In this document: positions 6,675 to 10,367 of the stretch, in pieces
How the letters are laid out: every line of letters begins with the position of its first letter
Numbering within the stretch: the stretch's first letter is position 1
Source: JAEYZS01 sp031374125
GTDB taxonomy: Bacteria; Bdellovibrionota; Bdellovibrionia; Bdellovibrionales; JAEYZS01
NCBI GenBank assembly: GCA_031374125.1
Contig: JANMFM010000244.1
Location: forward strand, 1-10,367
DNA: 10,367 bases
Reading direction: 5' to 3'
The notes under the pieces: generated by a model
The model's input: only the letters and a program-made list of their open reading frames with translations
What the model was told of the DNA's origin: nothing
Databases searched by the model: none
Translations under genes and position numbers: made by a program

Positions 6675-6693
6675 AACCTAAACGGTTTAGGTT
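6675..6693. repeat. 19-bp perfect palindrome, operator-like
   Basis: AACCTAAAC (6675-6683) and GTTTAGGTT (6685-6693) are exact inverted copies around one G. A further ACCTAA half-site occurs at 6712-6717. The size and symmetry suit a dimeric regulator's binding site. It differs in sequence from the 40-bp palindrome, so a second regulator is implied if it is functional. Confidence 0.6.
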
Positions 6694-6756
6694 GATTGCA
6701 CCAATTGTACTACCTAAGCCCTTCAATTCCGAGCGGGAATTCTAAAAGAGATCACT

Positions 6757-6790
6757 AAAAAACCGAGAGCCCAAAAGTTCTCGGTTTTTT
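6757..6790 (+). terminator. Intrinsic terminator after the TetR gene
   Basis: The arm from 6757 to 6770 (AAAAAACCGAGAGC) pairs with 6777-6790 (GTTCTCGGTTTTTT), 14 bp with one G-U wobble, around a CCAAAA loop. The 3' arm ends in six Ts and the 5' arm starts with six As, so it can work on both strands. It is 106 bases past the TetR stop. Confidence 0.85.
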
Positions 6791-7029
6791 AATAGCGCTT
6801 TCTTGAACATCTACATTGAACTCAATTAAAAAAATCTGCTATTGCTCTGGCTTAAAATTCCGCGATCGGGGCTTTCGATACAAAATTTGTTACTGTTGTG
6901 ATAGCTTTCTTTTTAGCTCTAGAAAAATGAATCCAGTTTCCTAAGTATGTTTGTAATAAGAAGGCCGTTTTCACGGCTTAATATATAGCCATAAGTCCTA
7001 CGACAGAAGACCAGCTTCTTAACCGTTCA

Positions 7030-7057
7030 TTGATCCAGCTGCGTCAATAATTATAAA
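7030..7057 (+). promoter_or_regulatory. Candidate sigma70 promoter of the DUF2802-like gene
   Basis: TTGATC (7030-7035) and TATAAA (7052-7057) are spaced by 16 bases and predict a start near 7064, about 46 bases before the ATG at 7110. The -10 element lies between the halves of an 8-bp inverted repeat (AGCTGCGT at 7037-7044, ACGCAGCT at 7068-7075). Confidence 0.5.
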
Positions 7058-7109
7058 ATAGAAGAGCACGCAGCTCTATCTAAATGAGTGGGGTGCTTAG
7101 GGGATATTT

Positions 7110-8045
7110 ATGAGCGGATGGATAGTGGCACAAATAATTTTAAACATTGGCTTTGTGGCAGCGGCATTGGTTTGCTGGGCACGTTTGAATCGTCCGCAAA
7201 AAGATGATCCAAGATTGAGTCGTGGTCTTCAGCTTCTCCAAAGTAAGATTGCAATCCTAGAAGATCTTTCAGATAGAACAGACATGCAAGTAAAGCAACT
7301 GAGCACTCTTTTAGATCAAAAAGGCCGAGAAGTGCAAGAGTACGTTGCCAATGCCCAAAACCAAATTCATAAAGTGGAAGACTCCATCCAAAAGAGCATG
7401 GATGTTTCCAAAATCTTCCAAGATAAAATTCCACACAAAGAAATTATCGAAAGGCAAAACACAATCAAGTATGTCCAAGCAGCGCGCTTAGCGAATCAAG
7501 GCATGAGTGTGGATGAAATCGCTGAAAAAATTGATATCCCTAGAAGTGAACTGGAATTTATCGTGAAGGTTAATAAAAATAAATTGATGTTCTCAGAAGA
7601 ACATCTTCCGGAGTGGGTACAAGAGCCTCAAGCGGAGGCACAACCTACAATTCGCCCGAGAGATTTTAGCAATGTATTTGAATCTTCAGCGGTAAATCCA
7701 GCGGCACAAGAAGATGATAAGAAAATCCAAGAAGAATTTAAAAAAGCCATTGAAGAGGTAAAAGCAAAAGATCTCGCTCGCGAAAACTCTATGGCCAATG
7801 TTGTGGCTGGAAACGTCTCAGAGTCAGTGACAGAAGGACTTCAAACGGCAAAAAGTAAGATATCAGATTTTGCCGAAAGAATCCTTAATCCCTACTTCTT
7901 AGACAAATCCACAGACGGCGTGGTTCCTGCGGTGACAAATCAGATCTCTGAACAAATCACTGCTAAAAAAATCATTAAGAGTGAAGACGAGGACGCACGA
8001 GCTATAAAATCTTTCGTATTTAAGAATTTAGATAAAGATCTATAG
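7110..8045 (+). CDS. Membrane-anchored coiled-coil protein, DUF2802-like
   Basis: A 311-residue protein of unknown function. One membrane segment lies at about 4-24 (no cleavage site seen), so the bulk probably faces the cytoplasm. Heptad-like coiled coil follows at about 38-95. Residues 119-153 (IKYVQAARLANQGMSVDEIAEK and onward to about FIVKV) read as a helix-turn-helix-like module in which 'A+LA.QGMS.DEIAE...IPR.E.E' matches the conserved core of DUF2802 proteins. The rest (160-311) is charged, Ala/Glu/Lys-rich and likely disordered. DUF2802 proteins often neighbour motility genes, but none is seen here. AGGGG at about 7098-7102 serves as ribosome binding site. The next gene starts 8 bases after its stop, so they are likely co-transcribed. 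Family assignment is by pattern. Confidence 0.8.
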   Translation: MSGWIVAQIILNIGFVAAALVCWARLNRPQKDDPRLSRGLQLLQSKIAILEDLSDRTDMQVKQLSTLLDQKGREVQEYVANAQNQIHKVEDSIQKSMDVSKIFQDKIPHKEIIERQNTIKYVQAARLANQGMSVDEIAEKIDIPRSELEFIVKVNKNKLMFSEEHLPEWVQEPQAEAQPTIRPRDFSNVFESSAVNPAAQEDDKKIQEEFKKAIEEVKAKDLARENSMANVVAGNVSESVTEGLQTAKSKISDFAERILNPYFLDKSTDGVVPAVTNQISEQITAKKIIKSEDEDARAIKSFVFKNLDKDL

Positions 8046-8053
8046 GTATTCAA

Positions 8054-8302
8054 ATGAAAAAAGTCGTTCCACATTTAACAGTCGAGCAAAAAGTTTGGGC
8101 TCTCGTTGAAGAGGTCAATGGTTTGGATTTGATTGTGAGTTTTCAGGGAGATCTGATTCGCGTTGGAAATCAATCGGGCAGAAGATTCAGACCAGGCCAA
8201 AGAATTCAACTGAAGGTTGTCGCCGTAGAACCACTATCATTTAAACTTTTAGAGTTACGCGCAGAACATCCAATAATTTCCAAATTAGACATCAGCATTT
8301 AA
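8054..8302 (+). CDS. Small beta-rich protein of unknown function
   Basis: An 82-residue protein with alternating hydrophobic residues in short strands: VWALVEEVNG (14-23), LDLIVSFQGDLIRVGN (24-39), RPGQRIQLKVVAV (46-58) and FKLLEL (63-68). The pattern suggests a small beta barrel or OB-like fold with an RPGQ turn. There is no signal peptide, membrane segment or cysteine. I do not recognise a named family. The strand-turn pattern G.LIRV.N..GR.F.PGQ.I.L.V resembles parts of flagellar hook-length control-type proteins, which is only suggestive. AGG at 8044-8046 precedes the ATG. It follows the DUF2802-like gene by 8 bases and is probably expressed with it. Confidence 0.75.
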   Translation: MKKVVPHLTVEQKVWALVEEVNGLDLIVSFQGDLIRVGNQSGRRFRPGQRIQLKVVAVEPLSFKLLELRAEHPIISKLDISI

Positions 8303-8341
8303 AATCATTATTCAAAATTAGTATTGAAAAAAATAACGCAA

Positions 8342-8369
8342 ACCTTTGGAAAAGGTGCGGCTCACCTTT
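8342..8369 (-). terminator. Possible terminator of the TonB-family gene, overlapping its stop
   Basis: AAAGGTG (8351-8357) pairs with CACCTTT (8363-8369), a 7-bp stem with a 5-base loop, starting inside the stop codon of the minus-strand gene. An alternative stem joins ACCTTT (8342-8347) to AAAGGT (8351-8356). On the minus strand a T run (TTATTTTTTT) follows about 20 bases later. The two stems are mutually exclusive; as a terminator it is only moderately convincing. Confidence 0.4.
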
Positions 8370-9255
8370 AGGCTTCGAGGACGAAATCCCAGCGGATTTT
8401 TATGGTGCCATCGCTTTCGACAATTCCGGTTGGGGGATTTGGGAATGGAGCTGCGGCTTTGAAGGCTTCTATGGCAGCGTCATCAAGATCTACAATTCCA
8501 GATTCTCCCAGAACTTTCACGCCAACCAAGGTTCCTTTGTCGTTTAGGATGATCAAAAGTTTTGTAGTGCGATCTTCTGCCGAAGCGATTTTTCTTCCGC
8601 TAGACATGATCTTTTTCATTTTACCTTTGATCGAAGGCTCCCAGTACTGTTGGATTTGTCCTTTGATGCGTTTGAAGTACGAATAATAAACAAATTCTCT
8701 TGTTGAAAGAACTGTCTGCGGCCCCTTATCCACTTCTTTTAAATGATCACTACTGCGAGAAAGATCGCGTCCATCTCCACCCGCATTTTTGTTTGCAAGC
8801 GCGGTCCAATCCACTTTAGGTTTAAATTTATCAAGTACACTGCCAGCACCCTTTGTCTGAGGTTGCAGGTCCATAGTCTCTTTTACTTTTTTAGCGGCTT
8901 GGCCCTTTGTTAAACCTTTGCCGGCATTATTATTGTATTTTCCACTGTTGGCGGCTTTGGTTTCGTTAACCACTTTTTGATTGAACTGACTCAAATATTT
9001 AGCATTAGGATCTACTTCGTCGTTCACTGGCTTTTCGTCCTGCTCGACAATTTGCTTGGGAGCATTTTGTGAGAATTGTGCAGGATCAATGAAAACCACC
9101 TCAACCGTTGGATCTGTTTTTAGAGATAAATTGTTTCTCTCGAGGAGTTTCAGAGATAGAATAGTAGATATGTGTAGAAATGCAGAGATAAGGATCGAGA
9201 ACGTAAGTAAGTTTTTTACCTTTAGAATTTTACCGGTGAAAAATTTCGGTTTCAT
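8368..9255 (-). CDS. TonB family protein (energy transducer-like)
   Basis: A 295-residue envelope protein with the TonB plan. The basic N terminus is followed by one membrane anchor (about 16-37), then a long periplasmic stretch (45-185) that is polar, Lys/Asn/Gly-rich and probably extended, and a C-terminal TonB-like domain (186-295). In it FVYYSYFKRIKGQIQQYWEP (188-207), LNDKGTLVGVKVLGESG (237-253) and DDAAIEAFKAAAPFPNPP (258-275) are family hallmarks. TonB proteins pass proton-motive energy from ExbB/ExbD to outer-membrane transporters, but paralogues of this kind also serve gliding or other machines. No ExbB/ExbD or receptor gene is in the window, so the partner is unknown. An in-frame stop lies just upstream of the ATG at 9255. 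It is divergent from the PP2C gene. Confidence 0.88.
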   Translation of the reverse strand: MKPKFFTGKILKVKNLLTFSILISAFLHISTILSLKLLERNNLSLKTDPTVEVVFIDPAQFSQNAPKQIVEQDEKPVNDEVDPNAKYLSQFNQKVVNETKAANSGKYNNNAGKGLTKGQAAKKVKETMDLQPQTKGAGSVLDKFKPKVDWTALANKNAGGDGRDLSRSSDHLKEVDKGPQTVLSTREFVYYSYFKRIKGQIQQYWEPSIKGKMKKIMSSGRKIASAEDRTTKLLIILNDKGTLVGVKVLGESGIVDLDDAAIEAFKAAAPFPNPPTGIVESDGTIKIRWDFVLEA

Positions 9256-9293
9256 AATGACTTATCGGCTCAAAATTTAGAATTTATAAGAAG

Positions 9294-9319
9294 TTCGGAA
9301 AAGAAATTCGGAAAAGGAA
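9294..9319 (+). repeat. Two tandem copies of a 13-bp unit
   Basis: TTCGGAAAAGAAA (9294-9306) is followed immediately by TTCGGAAAAGGAA (9307-9319), 12 of 13 identical. The second copy contains the AAGGA ribosome binding site (9314-9318) of the phosphatase gene, so the duplication is in its 5' leader. Confidence 0.7.
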
Positions 9320-9327
9320 AAAGAAAA

Positions 9328-10059
9328 TTGGTATCTGTAAAAGTCTGGTGTCAAACTGATGTGGGATTAAAAAGGGCAAACAATGAAGATTGTTTTCTTA
9401 TGGATCCGGACTTAGGTCTCTACATTGTGGCCGATGGTATGGGTGGACATAGTGGTGGAGAAGTGGCTTCTCATATGGCAGTGAAAACCATTCGCGATGT
9501 GATTATAGATTCTTACGAAAAAGATGCTGGCATTAAACCGACGGATCTTTTAACCAGAGCTTACGCTGCGGCAGGCATCGCGATCTTCGAAAAAAGTTTA
9601 TCTGATGGCGAGTTGAAGGGAATGGGAACAACTCTTGTCGTAGCTCTTATCCGTGATCAAAAAATTTATATCGCAAATGTAGGAGACTCTAGAGCCTATC
9701 TTTTGAATACTTCCGGCATGTGGCAGATGACGGAGGACCATTCTTTGGTGAATGAACAAATCAAAGCCGGCATGCTCAAAGACGAAAATAAGGCCAAGTT
9801 CTCCAAGAATATAATTACGCGAAGCGTTGGTTTTGAAAGAGCGACAAATTGTGACATCCTCGAGAGAAGCCTGAGTCCTGAAGACAGTTACGTCATTTGC
9901 AGTGATGGTCTCACGGGTATGGTTGGTGATAGAGAAATCTATGCAATTGCTCAAGAAACTGCGCCCGACAAAGTCGTTTCTGAGCTTATAAAAGAGGCCA
10001 AAAATAAGGGCGGTTTAGACAATGTAACGGTGATGTATATGACGGTTGCCAACGCTTAG
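9328..10059 (+). CDS. PP2C-family Ser/Thr protein phosphatase
   Basis: A 243-residue Mn/Mg-dependent phosphatase that removes phosphate from Ser/Thr residues, typically opposing Hanks-type kinases. All main motifs are present: R..NNED (16-21) with metal ligand D21, DGMGGH.GGE (36-45) with D36, GMGTT (98-102), NVGDSRAYL (117-125), EDHS (136-139), SDGLT (192-196) with D193, and GGLDNVT (228-234) with D231. It has no membrane segment or kinase domain; the length is that of the minimal bacterial Stp/PrpC type. The start codon is TTG at 9328, with AAGGA nine bases upstream. No ATG lies upstream in frame with a similar site, and the N terminus fits the family. No kinase gene is in the window. The next gene begins 80 bases downstream. 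Confidence 0.95.
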   Translation: MVSVKVWCQTDVGLKRANNEDCFLMDPDLGLYIVADGMGGHSGGEVASHMAVKTIRDVIIDSYEKDAGIKPTDLLTRAYAAAGIAIFEKSLSDGELKGMGTTLVVALIRDQKIYIANVGDSRAYLLNTSGMWQMTEDHSLVNEQIKAGMLKDENKAKFSKNIITRSVGFERATNCDILERSLSPEDSYVICSDGLTGMVGDREIYAIAQETAPDKVVSELIKEAKNKGGLDNVTVMYMTVANA

Positions 10060-10111
10060 AAAAACATGATTTAGTGAACGATAAGTTTAGAATTTGATAA
10101 CAGACTAATAG

Positions 10112-10129
10112 TGCTTCCCATAGGAAGCA
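10112..10129 (+). promoter_or_regulatory. Hairpin in the leader of the M23-type gene
   Basis: TGCTTCC (10112-10118) pairs perfectly with GGAAGCA (10123-10129) around CATA. The 3' arm and loop base form AGGAAG, the only strong Shine-Dalgarno-like sequence before the ATG at 10140. If folded, the stem would hide that sequence; a weaker AGG directly abuts the start. Confidence 0.5.
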
Positions 10130-10139
10130 GTGGGACAGG

Positions 10140-10367
10140 ATGAGTTCAAAGAAGATAACATTTCTAGTGATGACCGACCGCCAAGGTGTGGTGAAAAGGT
10201 TTATCCTTTCGCAATCTTGGATGAAGACCATAGTAACTTGTGGTGTGATTGGATTCATCATCTTGACCTCAATCCTCGTGGACTACGTGGGTCTTCTTCT
10301 TCAAGAAATCGAATCCAAAAAATTAAAAGTAGAGAATAGACAACTCAAAGCCCAATTCCAAGTGGTG
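10140..10367 (+). CDS. Membrane-anchored M23-type peptidase, N-terminal part
   Basis: The frame is open to the window edge; 76 codons are visible and the catalytic part is outside. The N terminus (SSKKITFLVMTDRQGVVKRF, 2-21) matches the 'K..TFLV..D..G.v+.f' opening of M23/LysM-type envelope peptidases and their divisome-associated relatives. A membrane segment follows at about 29-52, then a coiled coil beginning LLLQEIESKKLKVENRQLK (52-70). In this family the coiled coil precedes a periplasmic LytM/M23 domain that cleaves, or regulates cleavage of, peptidoglycan cross-links. That domain is not visible here, so the call rests on the start alone; an unrelated membrane coiled-coil protein is possible. 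No alternative start codon occurs upstream before an in-frame stop. Confidence 0.6.
   Translation, partial: MSSKKITFLVMTDRQGVVKRFILSQSWMKTIVTCGVIGFIILTSILVDYVGLLLQEIESKKLKVENRQLKAQFQVV

Larger units (their letters stand above)
6651..7109. other. Non-coding region between TetR gene and DUF2802-like gene
   Basis: About 460 bases without a credible protein gene. It contains a 19-bp operator-like palindrome (6675-6693), a short AATTCC/GGAATT hairpin (6725-6741), the TetR terminator (6757-6790), a GCCG/CGGC hairpin near 6963-6978, and the promoter of the next gene (7030-7057) with an inverted repeat around it. The stretch 6791-6960 shows nothing assignable. Confidence 0.7.

Noticed and set aside
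7108..7434. 108-codon minus-strand ORF opposite the DUF2802-like gene
   Set aside because: It lies wholly antisense to a better supported gene with a ribosome site and coherent domain plan.
10130..10339. 69-codon ORF in another frame at the right edge
   Set aside because: The overlapping frame from 10140 gives a coherent membrane segment and coiled coil; this one gives no plausible protein.
1..10367. CRISPR array, tRNA, rRNA or insertion sequence
   Set aside because: No regularly spaced repeats, cloverleaf, rRNA-like stretch or transposase was found.

Overview
This AT-rich window (roughly 40% G+C by eye) looks like the chromosome of a Gram-negative, diderm bacterium. The gene families fit a Bdellovibrio-like or deltaproteobacterial-type lineage: a receiver-first histidine kinase, a PilZ-like protein, a TonB-family protein, a PP2C phosphatase and an M23-type envelope protein. 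The taxonomic placement is an inference from family content, not from a marker gene.

Bases 2-4957 form one tightly packed plus-strand operon. It starts inside a receiver/GAF/PAS/histidine-kinase gene and continues with a single-domain response regulator, a PilZ-like protein, rsmD (16S rRNA methyltransferase), coaD (coenzyme A synthesis) and a class I aspartate aminotransferase. Three junctions are 4-base ATGA overlaps and the other gaps are 3 and 18 bases, so signalling genes appear translationally coupled to housekeeping genes.

Bases 4958-7109 are different. Two non-coding stretches (about 560 and 460 bases) surround a divergent gene pair: a pyridoxamine-phosphate-oxidase-like split-barrel flavoprotein on the minus strand and a TetR/AcrR regulator on the plus strand. 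Between them lies a near-perfect 40-bp palindrome that carries face-to-face promoters, apparently a shared auto-repressed control site. The flavoprotein gene is clearly more G+C-rich than its neighbours, so the pair may be an acquired cassette. The non-coding flanks hold a strong candidate small RNA (5161-5255) with a CCUCCU anti-Shine-Dalgarno loop and an intrinsic terminator, two further operator-like palindromes, and a strong terminator after the regulator.

Bases 7110-8302 encode a membrane-anchored coiled-coil protein resembling DUF2802 and a small beta-rich protein of unknown function, probably co-transcribed. A TonB-family protein runs convergently on the minus strand (8368-9255). Divergent from it are a PP2C protein phosphatase with a TTG start (9328-10059) and the first 76 codons of a membrane-anchored M23-type peptidase (10140 to the window end). 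No rRNA, tRNA, CRISPR array or insertion sequence was seen.
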